Positions 21,866 through 32,969 of a stretch of 64,000 nt of DNA are shown piece by piece. The stretch's first letter is position 1; every line of letters starts with the position of its first letter. The DNA is taken from assembly GCA_963580285.1 (NCBI GenBank), contig OY757011.1, positions 586,501-650,500 on the forward strand. Direction: 5' to 3'. A model generated the notes under the pieces. It had not been told where the DNA came from. It saw nothing but the letters and a program-made list of their open reading frames with translations, and searched no databases. This DNA comes from Lucinisca nassula (taxonomy: Eukaryota > Mollusca > Bivalvia > Lucinida > Lucinidae). Position numbers and translations under genes: made by a program.

Positions 21866-22634
21866 AACACAATGGAAGTGAAGGATATGATCAGGAATCG
21901 ATACAATTAACCCACAGCTCCAATCAGAGACACCAGGGGAAATAAATACAAACTTTAAGAAAAACCATAACAAAAATAAACCACAACAGAAGAACCGCCT
22001 TGGACCGGTCAATGAGACGAATTCCACTGATGGAATAGATTTTACTTGGCCACAATCCTTCCCCTTATTTCCGTCGCGATTTAGTCAAATAATTTGTTCA
22101 GTCCGCCTGAAGGCCTCCTAACTCTTCACTGCAACATATCCGTGAACACAAAAATCAAATAACCACGGATATGAAACAACGGTGATGACCTGACAGCAAG
22201 GATCAACTGAAATACTGGAGCAAAAGAAAACACACAATTAGACTCCGATGGGCCCGACCAGAGACAGAGCATCAGGCACGAACCAACATTTCATAAACTA
22301 GATTGTCTAATTGTCAGTAAGCCTTGAGGCTGGAACCGTCACTGAGTCTGAGGCCTGACCAAATGGCATGCAATTAAAGAGGGAAGCAAAGTTGCCAACC
22401 GTGATTGGGTTAACTACCATGCATGCAGTCTGTCGTATAACAATTATGTTGTATCCGATCTTTTTATATCGAAGCATGAGTTTACGAAATTGGGTACTAA
22501 AGTCATTGCAATTATATATTTTTATGAACTTATATACGGAGTCACAATAAAATTCGGGTTCCGAAAGAACTTGTTGCAGCAGAGATTTTTGTTTGTTTAA
22601 TTCGAAATTTAACGTCCCCGTCAACACTGTAAAG

Positions 22635-23147
22635 TAGAAGTAAAACAAAGATCAGGAATCGATACAATTAACTTACTCCACCCATCAAAGACGCCAAAGG
22701 GAAAGAAACACAAACATGAAGCGACCGGACCATAATAGAAACCTAACAAAGGAAGGCCATAAGGACAGTTACTTTCCCACAAAATGGCCAAATGAGCATC
22801 CAAAATAAAAAGACACAAGTGATACACACAGTAAGTAACAAACAACAACATAAATAAACACACAGAAGAACCGCCTTGGACAGGTCAGTGGAAAGAATTC
22901 CACTGGGTGGGGGGGGGGGGGCTTAAATCGATTTTTCATGGCCATAATCCTCGCCCTTACCTCTGTCGCGGTATACACTAATTTTGTTTAGTCCGCATGA
23001 AGGCTTCCTAACTAACCAGTGTAACATCCCCGAGAACATAAAAAACAACAGAGATGTAACAAGGTTGAGGACTCGACAGCATACAACAACAACAAAATTG
23101 CTGGAGCAAAACAAAACAAACAGTTAGACTCCGAGGGGCCCAACTGA
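22635..23147 (-). mobile_element. RT-el type-B 3' region inside S1
   Basis: TAGAAGTAAAACAAAGATCAGG.. to ..CAGTTAGACTCCGAGG. 5'-truncated within the non-coding 3' region. Contains a G run near 22910. Confidence 0.82.
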
Positions 23148-23298
23148 GGTCATTTTGGAGACGTTGCTTCCAATTTTGTGAGACTTTTACCCGACACTGA
23201 GATGAAATGACAGCTCAAGCCCTGCCGCCCAATGAAACAGAAAAGTTTTATAAGCATGGCCAGTCAGACACTCGCACCGCTTTGCCTGGGCAGGCTTA

Positions 23299-23544
23299 GG
23301 CGGTTCTTCTGTGGCGGTTTATTTATGGTGTTGTTTGTTACTTACTGTGTGTATCACTTGTGTCTTTTTATTTTGGCTGGCCATATGGCCATTTTGTGGG
23401 AAAGTAACTGTCCTTATGGCCTTCCTTTGTTTAGGTTTCCATTATGGTCTGGTCGCTTAATGTTTGTGTTTCTTTCCCTTTGGTGTCTTTGATGGGTGGA
23501 GTAAGTTAATTGTATCGATTCCTGATCTTTGTTTTACTTCTACT
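23299..23544 (+). mobile_element. RT-el type-B 3' end inside S1
   Basis: GGCGGTTCTTCTGTGGCGG.. to ..TTGTTTTACTTCTAC. It is flanked by CTTA/TTAG of the SINE, a possible 4-bp duplication. Confidence 0.82.
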
Positions 23545-23710
23545 TAGATCCTCTACGCGGTTTACCAGTACTCGTGAGCAGGTCGGTTTCAGCTCTGCGT
23601 GGAAGCATCATGCAGCCCATCTTTTTTTCAAGCCCCGATGGACGGGGACCGGAAGAGATTTAAGTCCAACATTGAATTTTGCACAAGTCTGACATTTTTC
23701 TTATTTCTGT

Positions 23711-26700
23711 TTTTTAGCTCACCTGTCACGTAGTGACAAGGTGAGCTTTTGTGGTCACTTTTTGTCCGTCGTCCGACGTGCGTCCGTGCGTCCGTCCGTG
23801 CGTGCGTCCGTGCGTCCGTAAATAATTTCAAGTAAGTATATCTCTAATACCCCATGGTCAATCTTGATCAAATTTCATGAGAAGCATCATCAGGTAGGGG
23901 GAAAGGCTGCATAAGGTTTTTGGTCTGATCAGATTGGAATTCTGGTTGCCATGGCAACATATAGCTCCCATAGACTTACAATGGGAAAAATTAAAATATC
24001 TTCTTCTCGGAAACCACAGGGCCCAGAGCTTAGATATTTAGCATGTATTAACAGCCAGTGATGTCCTACATAATTCCTGCCAATCATGCCCCTGGGGTCC
24101 AAATTGGCCACGCCCCGGGGCCCCTTAACTCCCAAAGACTCATAATGGAACAAAAAGCTTCAAACATCATCTTCTCGAAAACCACAGGGCCAAAAGCTTA
24201 GATATTTAGCATATAGCAAAGGCAAGTGGTCACCTACATAATTCCTGCCAATCATGCCCCTGGGGTCCAAACGGGCCACGCCCCGGGGCTCTTTAGCTCC
24301 TTTAGACTCATAATGGAAAAAGGCTTCAAAAATCTTCTTCTCTGAAACCACAGGGCCCAGAGCTGAGATATTTGGCATGTAGCAACGGCAAGTGGTCACC
24401 TACAAAATTCCTGCCAATCATGTCCCTGGGGTCCAAACAGGCCACGCCCCGGGGACCCTTAGCTCGAATAGACTTATAATGGAAAAAAAGCTTCAACAAT
24501 CTTCTTCTCTGAAACCACAGGGCCCGGAGCTTAGATATTTAGCATGTAGCAACGGCCAGTGGTCACCTACATAATTCCTGCCAATCATGCCCCTGGGTTC
24601 CAAATGGGCGACGCCCCGGGGCCCCTTCGCTCCCATAGACTCATAATGGAACAAAAAGCTTCAAAAATCTTCTTCCCGGAAACCACAGGACCCATAGCTA
24701 AGATATTTAGCATGTACCAGCGGCAAGTGTTCACCTACATAATTCCTGCCAATCATGCCCCTGGGGTCAAAACGGGCCACGCCCCGGGGCCCTTTATCTC
24801 CTATAGACTCATAATGGAGAACAGATTCAAAAATCTTCTTCTCTGAAACCACAGGGCCCAGAGCTGAAGTTTTTGGCATGTAACAACCGCAAGTGGTCAC
24901 CTACATAAATCCTGGCAGTCATGCCCCTAGGGTCCAAATGGGCCACGCCCCGGGGCCCCTTAGCTCCCATAGACTCATAATGGAAAAAAAAGCTTCAAAA
25001 ATCTTCTTCTCTGAAACCACAGGGCCCAGAGCTTAGATATTTAGCATGTAGCAACGGCCAGTGGTCACCTACATAATTCCTGCCAGTGATGCCCCTGGGT
25101 TCCAAATGGGTGATGCCCCGGGGCCCCTTCGCTCCCATAGACTCATAATGGAACAAAAAGCTTCAAAAATCTTCTTCTCGGAAACCACAGGGCCCAGAGC
25201 TTAGATATTTAGCATTATGCAACGGAAGTGGTCACCTACATAATTCCTGCCAATCATGCCCCTGGGGTCAAAACAGGCCACGCCCCGGGGCCCTTTAGCT
25301 CCTATAGACTCATAATGGAAAAAAAAGCTTCAAAATCTTCTTCTCTGAAACCACAGGGCCCAGAGCTGAGGTATTTGGCATGTAGCAACCGCAAGTGGTC
25401 ACCTACATAAATCATGCCAATCATGTCCCTAGGGTCCAAATGGGCCACGCCCCAGGGCCCCTTAGCTCCCATAGACTCATAATGGAAAAAAAAGCTTCAA
25501 AAATCCTTTTCTCTGAAACCACAGGGCCAAGAGCTTGGATATTTGGCATGTAGCAACCGCAAGTGGTCACCTACATAAATCATGCCAATCATGTCCCTAG
25601 GGTCCAAATGGGCCACGCCCCAGGGCCCCTTAGCTCCCATAGACTCATAATGGAAAAAAAAGCTTCAAAAATCTTCTTCTCGGAAACCACAGGGCCCAGA
25701 GCTTAGATATTTAGCATTATGCAACGGAAGTGGTCACCTACATAATTCCTGCCAATCATGCCCCTGGGGTCAAAACAGGCCACGCCCCGGGGCCCTTTAG
25801 CTCCTATAGACTCATAATGGAAAAAAGCTTCAAAAATCTTCTTCTCTGAAACCACAGGGCCCAGAGCTGAGGTATTTGGCATGTAGCAACTGCAAGTGGT
25901 CACCTACATAAATCCTGCCAATCATGCCCCTAAGGTCCAAACAGGCCACGCCACCGGGCCCCTTAGCTCCCATAGACTCATAATGGAAAAAAAAGCTTCA
26001 AAAATCTTCTTCTCTGAAACCACAGGGCCCAGAGCTTAGATATTTAGCATGAAGCAACGGCAATTGGTCACCTACATAATTCCTGCCAAACATGCCCCTA
26101 GGTTCCAAATTGGCCACGCGCCGGGGCCATTTTGCTCCCATTGACTCATTATGGAAAAAAGCTTAACAAATCTTCTTCTCTGAAACCATAAGTCCCAGAG
26201 CTTAGGTATTTAGCATGTAGCAATGTCAAGTGGTCGCCTACATGAATCCTGCCAATCATGCCCCTGGGGTCCAAATCCTGTGGCCCCTAAACTCCAACAA
26301 ACTTATAATGGAAAAAGCTTCAAACATCTTCTTTGAAACCATGAAGTACAGACCTTAGATATTTAGTATATAGCAACACAAAATGGTCGCCTACATAAAT
26401 CCTGCCAACCGTGCCCTTTGGGTCAAAATTGGCCAAGCCCCAGGGCTCATTAGCTCCATTAGACTTATACTGGAAAAAACTTCAAAAAATCTTTTTCTCC
26501 AAAACCATAAGGCACAGATTTTGTTTGATTTGAGGTTTAACATCCCCGTAAACACTGTATAGATCATTATGAAGATGTCTCTTCCAATTCTGTGGGACTT
26601 TTACCAAACATTGAGATAAGATTACATCTCAAGCCCTGTCGCCCAATGAAACCAGTAGGGTTTATAAGCATGGACACCGCTTTGCCTGAGCTTAGATATT

Positions 26701-26788
26701 TAGTTTGTAGCAATGTCAAGTGGTCTCCTACACTAATGATTTTCTGGTACACAGGTGAGCGATATAGGGCCATTGGGCCCTCTTGTTT
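23711..26788 (+). mobile_element. TR-II tandem-repeat-bearing element, copy 1
   Basis: It starts AGCTCACCTGTCACGTAGTG, then a CGTCCGTC-rich run (23765-23820), then about 15 monomers of ~167 bp, and ends ACAGGTGAGCGATATAGGG..GGGCCCTCTTGTTT. The first and last 11 bases are inverted complements. Monomers carry ACCACAGGGCCCAGAGC, GGTCACCTACATAAATCC and CCACGCCCCGGGGCCCC; spacing of the first key block is 166-168 bp. Short open frames on both strands are by-products of the monomer. I take it for a non-autonomous element of the bivalve type with internal satellite; no transposase is visible. Confidence 0.85.
26520..26690 (-). mobile_element. S1 SINE, truncated, inside TR-II
   Basis: TTGTTTGATTTGAGG.. 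to ..CACCGCTTTGCCTGAGC, lacking the head third. It interrupts the last monomers. Confidence 0.75.
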
Positions 26789-27038
26789 GTTTTTTTTTAT
26801 TTTCCTAGAACTACATATTTAAAGACAGTTATACGTGCTTTACGGCGCGTCTATGTTTTACACATGTATATGGTTTCCGATAATATTTTTTTTTCAGGTA
26901 GGTCAGGATAATGTAAACTTCTCAAGTATCAAAATAGCATTATGTGTTTTATAGTTAGGTGGGAAGAAAATGACATTGTAGTTTAAAGCGGCATTTTTGT
27001 ATCATATATACATACACTGATATATTTTGTTATTATTT

Positions 27039-27203
27039 AGAAGCCTTAGCGTTGTAGTGGTTACGCTACTCGCCTTGTAAACCGGGGGTCGCAGGATTGA
27101 GCCCGGGCTTCTCCAGACTTTCGGGTGAGTCTTTAAACCGCGGTCTCGTCTCCAGATGACCTTAGCTTTTGGTTGGACGTGAAACTCAAACACCAACTCA
27201 CTC
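27039..27203 (+). mobile_element. S3 tRNA-derived SINE with 17-bp target duplication
   Basis: Head TTGTAGTGGTTACGCTAC and GGATTGAGCCCGGGC, body as at 13250. ATATTTTGTTATTATTT (27022-27038) and ATATTTTGTTATTGTTT (27204-27220) flank it. Confidence 0.88.
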
Positions 27204-27220
27204 ATATTTTGTTATTGTTT

Positions 27221-27589
27221 TTAGTATTGCTACCATTATTAGAGTTTCAAATTTTCGAGGCCGTACCGAGGTTAAGCACTCGGTCCGGTGTGGTGTCTAT
27301 GAATCATTGTACGGTTTGCACAGACAGAGAAAATGGGAAAATAAGTAGCATGTGCATGCATCTTGTTTAGTTTATTTGCGCACGTACTGAGAAGAATATT
27401 ATTCTTATTCATTTAAGGTCAAAAGTTGTATCACTTTTATTCCGTTCTCGTATGAGTCCTAGCTTTTCAAATCTATGTTGGTACATGTTCGCCTTATCGT
27501 CTTTTACACATATAGCTGCATATGATTTGGCATATTAACTTTTATGCTTGATTTTCTTTCGATACCAAATCTCCCTTTTCTTAAACGCT
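27221..27589. other. Unassigned DNA
   Basis: No feature recognised. Confidence 0.4.
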
Positions 27590-28440
27590 GTTTTCTTCGG
27601 TTTCCATTTGAATGACATGTTTTCCTTTTGCTCCCATTTGAATGGTATGTTTACCTTCATCTCCCGTTTGAGAGTAGTTAAGGTTTAAGTACCAAAGCGT
27701 TCATCCAAAATCATTAGTCCATAGACAAATGGCAAATACTATTGTTCAGACCAACAGACATGGATTTCAGAAGAGTGTAATCGGGCGTGGGATGATGTTT
27801 AAATTCTGCTCACATCTGACAGGGAGGTTCCCTGTGTTTTTCTAGTTGAAAGAAGTGTTTGCCCTTTGTTTCTAGTGGTAATGGATATTTTCCTGTCTCC
27901 AAACTGATCAGGAGATTTTCCGTCTTATTCTATTTATAAAGAATGCTTTCCGTGCCCTATCTGAAAGCCATTCCCCATTCGAAAGAGATGTTTTCCGTTT
28001 CTATCCATCTGATAATGATGCTATCCTTTCTCTTCTGAATGACTTGGATGTCTTTCCTTTTTCTCGCATTTGAGAGGAGGTGGGTGGTCACCTTCTGACT
28101 GTCCGCTTTTGATGATTCCATCAGGGTCTAGTTGTTGCATGTTTGTGTTTTTCCCTTTGGTGTCTCTGATTGGAGCTGTGGGTTAATTGTATCGATTCCT
28201 GATTATTGCCTTCACTTCTATTTTGTTTTTGCTTTGGTTAAATAATGTTTTAATTTTTCTTTCATCTGAAAGGGAGATTTTCCCTCATTCTCTCTGAAAG
28301 GGATGTTTGTCTCTCACATTTTGAAGGAAAGTCTACCGTTTATCCTATCCGGAATCATCATTTAATCTCATCTCTCTCATTTGTCAAGGATGTACCGTTT
28401 TCCTTCCAATTGAGAGGGATGTTCATGCAGTTTATGGTAC
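27590..28440. repeat. Worn minisatellite-like region
   Basis: A loose ~40-bp theme recurs: CATTTGAATGACATGTTTTCC, CATTTGAATGGTATGTTTACC, CTGAAAGGGAGATTTTCCC, CTGAAAGGGATGTTTGTC, AATTGAGAGGGATGTTC. An RT-el 3' end (28096-28228) cuts it. Confidence 0.55.
28096..28228 (+). mobile_element. RT-el A-type 3' end
   Basis: CTGACTGTCCGCTTTTGATG.. to ..GCCTTCACTTCTATTTTG. Short 5'-truncated insertion. Confidence 0.75.
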
Positions 28441-29119
28441 CGTTTTATTTTGTGTTTAGTGATTAGTGCCTGGAATGTCCGCGAAGGCATGAGGCAGTAT
28501 ATTGAGAAAGAAAGTGTCTTGTTCATGATTTTTCCCGATTTAATATCTTTCAAAGAATTTAGTTATTTTAGCATATGACTGGTGTTTAAATAATTTTATT
28601 GTGCATCCATTATTATTGTTAAAGGTTTTTCGCATGATTTCGGGTATTTGACGCTCTTGTTTTGAGAAGGCGTGGGTTTGGTCAATGCCTGAGCGTGCCC
28701 ATTTTGTAGCCAATTCATGGTTCTTTTCACACCTAGTGATTTTGAGTCTTTGTGACTTTTTCCTCTCGTGTGAGTCCTTTCGCTTTACTTGGCCGTTATT
28801 CGAGTTTTAGGTTTAAGATTGTTTATTGATAATATTATGCGCCTTTCTGTTTAGGGTAACGGCCTGCACACAATCACTGATGTGTGCTCTTTATATCGTA
28901 AAATGTTAGTACAAGTTAAAACCATTTTTCAATTTCGTTTAGAAAGTAATAACTGGCACGCGGTAACGTTTTCGGGACCGAAGTCTGTAAATTTTGAGCG
29001 GCATGTTTTACGACCAACTTCATGTCAATGTGTATCATATTTGCAGTTTACACAATGCCCTCGTTTATAGCATGCATTTAACGATGGCGAGTGTTTCTGG
29101 AACTGCACCATTGTAACTT
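28441..29119. other. Unassigned DNA
   Basis: CTCGTTTATAGCATGCATTTAACG near 29060 also occurs near 20337 and 35617, next to RT-el copies, so part is an unnamed repeat. Otherwise nothing recognised. Confidence 0.4.
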
Positions 29120-29250
29120 TGTCCTTTTGGCTTTCTGCTATTTATATTTCCATTAGGGTCTACTTATTTCACGTTTGTGTTTCTTTCCCTTTGGTGTTTT
29201 TGATGGAGCTATGGGTTAATTGCATCGATTCCTGATCATTGCCTTCTTTT
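29120..29250 (+). mobile_element. RT-el A-type 3' end
   Basis: TTTGTCCTTTTGGCTTTC.. to ..TCCTGATCATTGCCTTC. Confidence 0.7.
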
Positions 29251-29289
29251 GCAACCGAAGTGGGGTTTGAATCCATGATATGTTGCAGG

Positions 29290-29396
29290 GCAATATGACC
29301 GGGTTTTCCGAGTGTCCCTGGCTGGGGATCTGAAACAAGACAGTTTTACTTTTAAAATCTCCTCTCGTGGGATCCACAGTAGAATAATAATAATCT
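29290..29396. repeat. Relic related to the repeat at 20.4 kb
   Basis: GACCGGGTTTTCCGAGTGTCC and GGCTGGGGATCTGAAAC parallel the blocks at 20462-20650. Confidence 0.5.
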
Positions 29397-29512
29397 GGGT
29401 TGTGTTTTACGGCCCTTTCAGGATTACTTTACTTATATCGAGCCGATCGTTAATCAGAGAGAATCCGAAGAAGAAACCTGACCTTCTGTTGGAGAACTTG
29501 GCGTTTCACAGG
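29397..29512 (-). mobile_element. S5 SINE fragment
   Basis: GGCCCTTTCAGGATTAC.., TCGAGCCGATCGTTAATCAG and AACTTGGCGTTTCAC match the fuller S5 copy at 60203-60411. Confidence 0.55.
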
Positions 29513-29527
29513 AGAAGCAAAAGGCTT

Positions 29528-30125
29528 ACTAGCGAGTCTGGCCCAGAAAACCTGTACACTCCATATTTTTCAATTTTGTTGTGTGTTCTTTGCTTCAAAA
29601 GGAAAACCTTTTATAGAACATATTAAAAGACCCTACAGCTGGTATTAGAGGTATTGTGGCGACCGTAATTGGGCTACCTGCCCTTCATCAAAGTGCAGTT
29701 TATATTTTCTTGTTCTTTGGATAATTGATTTTATTGTGGAATTTTGAAAATATTCGAGGGTCACTGATGAGGCCTTATTGGCCGAAACTAGCAAGTATGG
29801 CCCAGAAAACACGCACACTCTATACTCAGTTCTGTGGTGTATTCTGAGCTTCCTATGGATAAACCGTTCATAGAACAAATTTAACGTCACTACAGCTGAT
29901 GTTAAGGGAATATGTGTCGACCGTAAAAGTATCTCTTTCCTTCACCATAGTGTAGTTTATATTTTCTTGTTCGTTGGTATAATTGATTTTATTGTGGAAT
30001 TTTGAAAATATTTGAGGGTTACTCATGAGGCCTAATTGGCCGAAATTGTCTAGCCTGGCCCAGAAATCATGTACACTCCATACTTTTCAGTTCGGTGGTA
30101 TATTTTTTGCTTCCAAGGGAAAACC
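29528..30125 (+). mobile_element. Retrozyme, dimeric, with hammerhead ribozymes
   Basis: Three cleavage motifs sit at 29538/29539 (GTC^TGGCCC), 29797/29798 (GTA^TGGCCC) and 30055/30056 (GCC^TGGCCC), spaced 259 and 258 bp: two tandem ~260-bp units. Each unit carries GCCCAGAAAAC, a TATTCT..GCTTCC block, CTACAGCTG.TGTTA-like sequence, TTTATATTTTCTTGTTC and then the ribozyme. There is no ORF. This matches the known layout of animal retrozymes: ribozyme-bounded repeats transcribed as multimers, self-cleaved and circularised, and copied by another element's RT. The first motif keeps only stem III and the site. The last ribozyme is mutated (CTCATGA). Confidence 0.8.
29757..29803 (+). ncRNA. Hammerhead ribozyme, type I, intact core
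   Basis: Stem I GGGTCA pairs with TGGCCC (one G-U). CTGATGA is at 29764-29770; stem II GGCC-TTATT-GGCC is perfect; GAAA is at 29784-29787; stem III is ACT-AGCA-AGT (3 bp, 4-nt loop); the site is GTA at 29795-29797. All core nucleotides agree with the hammerhead consensus. Activity is inferred. Confidence 0.85.
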
Positions 30126-30256
30126 TTTACACAGAAGTATTACTGCAGAAATTGCATGAGGGGCTACATTTGTATGAACGTATTTCGTTGCAAGACTCTG
30201 TTTTATCACTTCTATATAAAATGGTCAGATACTACGATATCACCCTGACTCTTTTA

Positions 30257-30504
30257 ATATGGGCCCCGCCAAGCGAATTTGTGTCTTCGAGCATTCCGTC
30301 ATGACAAATTTTAACTACGCATGCCCAGCCATTCAGAGGGGCCAGGGATATGGCTTTCTGTCTGAAGGTACCTCTTGATTCACTACTAGTATGAGCGAGC
30401 AGCGAAGGTTCTGGTGAGACTGCGCGGATGCGCAGGCTCGCCTGAACCTTCGCTGCTCGCATAAGCGATAAGTACCAAAATCGCTTGACGGGGTCCATAT
30501 GGTG
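30257..30504. mobile_element. Palindromic MITE with CCCCGCCAAGCG ends
   Basis: ATATGGGCCCCGCCAAGCGA and its near complement TCGCTTGACGGGGTCCATAT bound it. An inner hairpin AGCAGCGAAGGTTC / GAACCTTCGCTGCT encloses CTGCGCGGATGCGCAG. Confidence 0.65.
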
Positions 30505-30820
30505 TTATTAACCAGTGTCGAGTTTCATAAAATGTTAAGCAACTACTTAGCAGTAGTAGTTTAATGAAACCAGTCCCAATGCACCTGAAAGGTTTTGAAC
30601 ACTACGTCTGGCAAAAGACATGACGAATAATTAAATGCATTCCCGCACTTAAATGTCCAATCGTTTAATACGCCTGACTGCAAAAGTTCCTAGAAATTTT
30701 TACTCACTTAGTAAAATTTACTTATGGCCAGTTTAGACACTGAATTTGCCTAGCAGGCACACGACGATGAAACTACATAACGTCGAATGCTGCATCAACG
30801 TTGTTTCAACTTTGTATATA
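30505..30820. other. Unassigned DNA
   Basis: No feature recognised. Confidence 0.35.
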
Positions 30821-31182
30821 AAAGGATCTTACATGAGTGTTCATGTATTATTGAAATTATTAAACGAGTTGATGAAAAGTGATAAAATGCGAAGCTTTGC
30901 CAAGCATTTATCCCTTTTCCCCAACGAGCTTAATAAATGCTAAAATACATGGGCACGAATACAAGGTTTTATTTATTATATGAGAAATTAAAACGCATTT
31001 TTCATGATTATTTTGTAAATAAGGTCAACATTCCTCCAATAGTAAACGCATCGTCGTTAAGGACGCCGTACATTTAACCTTACGGGATGTATCTAACTAA
31101 TTTGCATATTTAATCCACTATTAGATTATTGAATTTATCATCTGGCGTTATTTCAGTCTCAGACGCGACGTTATATGATAAA
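30821..31182 (-). mobile_element. HP4 hairpin-family element
   Basis: GGATCTTACATGAGTGTTCAT and a terminal hairpin (TTAAACGAGTTGATG.. / ..AACGAGCTTAATAAATG) precede blocks shared by the family (TCGTTAAGGACGCCG, AATTTGCATATTTAATCC, TCAGACGCGACGTTATATG). Confidence 0.75.
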
Positions 31183-31728
31183 TAGGCATAATAACTGACA
31201 ATGCTTATTGCCTGTGTTCAGTAACTGGGCTGTGTTGCGCGTCTGGAAAAATTGTGTCATTTGGTATATTCGTTTTCAAGATTATTGTCCGATGATAACT
31301 GACAAGTGTAGACCTAGACTTCCGCAAAAATGAGCATGTTTCCATTAATTAAAAAGAGAAACGATCAGGCACTGATACAATCAGACCCTACTTTTTCCCA
31401 CAATACCACTAGGGAAAGAAGTCGAAAGATTGAGAGACGGCCGTAAATAAAACGGAAACCGCGTAAACCGAGTCAGCAGCTCTTTCCGAAACAGGCGGTG
31501 ACTCAGAATACCCAAACCTAACTAATAGGAGCAATAAACATATTGGGGGGAAGAATTACAATCACCAACATGACAAACATTAAATTAAAATAAACAACCA
31601 ATAAGGAGAAAGAATCAGAATCATAAACGTAACAACATATATGATTAGGGAAATAATTAGAACCAATTATTCCTTTAATTTGACATATGCCGCTGTGCTG
31701 TCTTATTAGTCCAGCTGAGTACACTATG
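31183..31728. other. Unassigned DNA
   Basis: GAAACGATCAGGCACTGATAC near 31350 may be a very old RT-el terminus. Otherwise nothing recognised. Confidence 0.35.
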
Positions 31729-32019
31729 CATCACGTAAACAAGTGCGTGAAATGAACACCCCACTAAACCCCGCTTCATATAGAGAAAATTGGGGTGTAG
31801 GGGGTAAACACCGTCTGCCTTATAGTTGCTCAAAAATATAGATTGTGGGTACTCGTTAAAACCGCCTCATTGAGCAAACATTTGCAAGATAAAAGACGAA
31901 CAATCCTAATTTTACCCTCCCTATTTCTTATGTACAGAAATTCCCTAGGGACTCAAGAATGGGTTCGACTCAGCCATGGTAAACGAGCCATCGGTGTTCG
32001 AGCAATCGAAGTTCTACTG
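31729..32019. mobile_element. Chimeric MITE: FB2 left half joined to pogo-like right half
   Basis: 31729-31874 is FB2 (CATCACGTAAACAAGTGCG to CTCGTTAAAACCGCCTCATTGAG). 31875-32019 is the pogo-like right half (CATTTGCAAG.. to GAAGTTCTACTG followed by TA). The switch lies in the core that both families share. Confidence 0.75.
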
Positions 32020-32139
32020 TATATATACGATGTTCAGTTCCCCTTTAATTTTAGCGAGAACAGTCTGTACAGCTGTATTAGAATCTTAGCATAGGATGAA
32101 TAGCAAACTATCTAGCAAGACTGTGTGTAGTGTAAGCCG

Positions 32140-32386
32140 AGCGCATATGTTTCATATTGGTCCCAATTGCCAGAATCGGGTAAAAAGCATTTAAATGACT
32201 CGAAACACAATGCCGCTTGCGGCCAGAACTGCAAAGAATGCCGTATATGTTTCATATTGCATATTCGCATATGTTTCATATTGGTCCCATATTGACAGTA
32301 TCGGGTAATAAGCACAGGTAAATGAAAGGGTTTTCGACTCGAAACAGCATTGCACTTGCGGATAGAACCGGAAAGAATGCCATCTG
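32140..32386. repeat. Local tandem duplication, ~125-bp unit
   Basis: CATATGTTTCATATTGGTCCCA .. TCGGGTAAAAAGCA .. GACTCGAAACA at 32145-32244 recurs at 32268-32385. Unit origin unknown. Confidence 0.65.
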
Positions 32387-32969
32387 AGAATTGTGCAGAT
32401 TTATATTTGAGTAAATGGAGGGAAGTTATTTTCTTTCGAAATAACGGCAGTTAAGATACCTTGACAGCTAGTACACCAGACAACAGTACGGGTCATCAAG
32501 CATAATCAAACAGTAACAACACCAAATGCGGTAGGTCTGATAGCACAAATTAGTTATTTGCATGTAGACAGCTTCTGGGCACTACCTGATGGTATAGGTA
32601 AGTAAAGCGAAGTTTACAGCCCTGTTTCTTAATTTATTTTTATTTCTGTAAAGTAAATGAAACACTGGAAACCCTCGTTTCTTGATAACTGAATTAATTT
32701 AAAAGCAAATTTAAATATTTTGAAGTTTTAATCTGATTGGAACATTCGGACCGCATCACGAATAAACAGACCTTCAGACATGTTCTTATAGCAATGAATC
32801 GGATCAGCATGCGCATCCACCCAGTCTGATCGGAGCCATCACTGAATGCATGATGAGATTATCTACACTAAAATTATAGGGTAAAACGAAGACTCTGGTT
32901 GGGTCGCACGGATGCACAGGCACATTTAAAATCGGCATGTTGCGTGTGTCCGAATGCCCGAATAATTTA
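32387..32969. other. Unassigned DNA with a hairpin-core fragment
   Basis: 32885-32930 (GACTCTGGTTGGGTCGCACGG..ATGCACAGGC) resembles the inner part of the MITEs at 30257 and 37851. The rest is unassigned. Confidence 0.4.

Larger units (their letters stand above)
22589..23653 (-). mobile_element. S1 SINE containing two RT-el insertions
   Basis: SINE parts are 22589-22634, 23148-23298 and 23545-23653. AGAGATTT flanks it at 22581-22588 and 23654-23661, giving the target duplication within RT. Two type-B RT-el fragments lie inside it in opposite orientations. Confidence 0.85.
21868..23690 (-). pseudogene. RT-el copy split by an S1 SINE
   Basis: The 3' end is AATGGAAGTGAAGGATATG. RT C-terminal codons occupy about 22330-22588 (LLQQVLSEPEFYCDSVYKF, RKLMLRYKKIGYN, RQTACMVVNPITVG) and resume at 23654 after the SINE (AAGTCCAACATTGAATTTTG). 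The coding frame is open for about 90 codons but incomplete. Confidence 0.8.

Noticed and set aside
24160..25903. Serial 60-95-codon frames on both strands
   Set aside because: By-products of the TR-II monomer; they do not keep one frame across monomers and lack coding signs.
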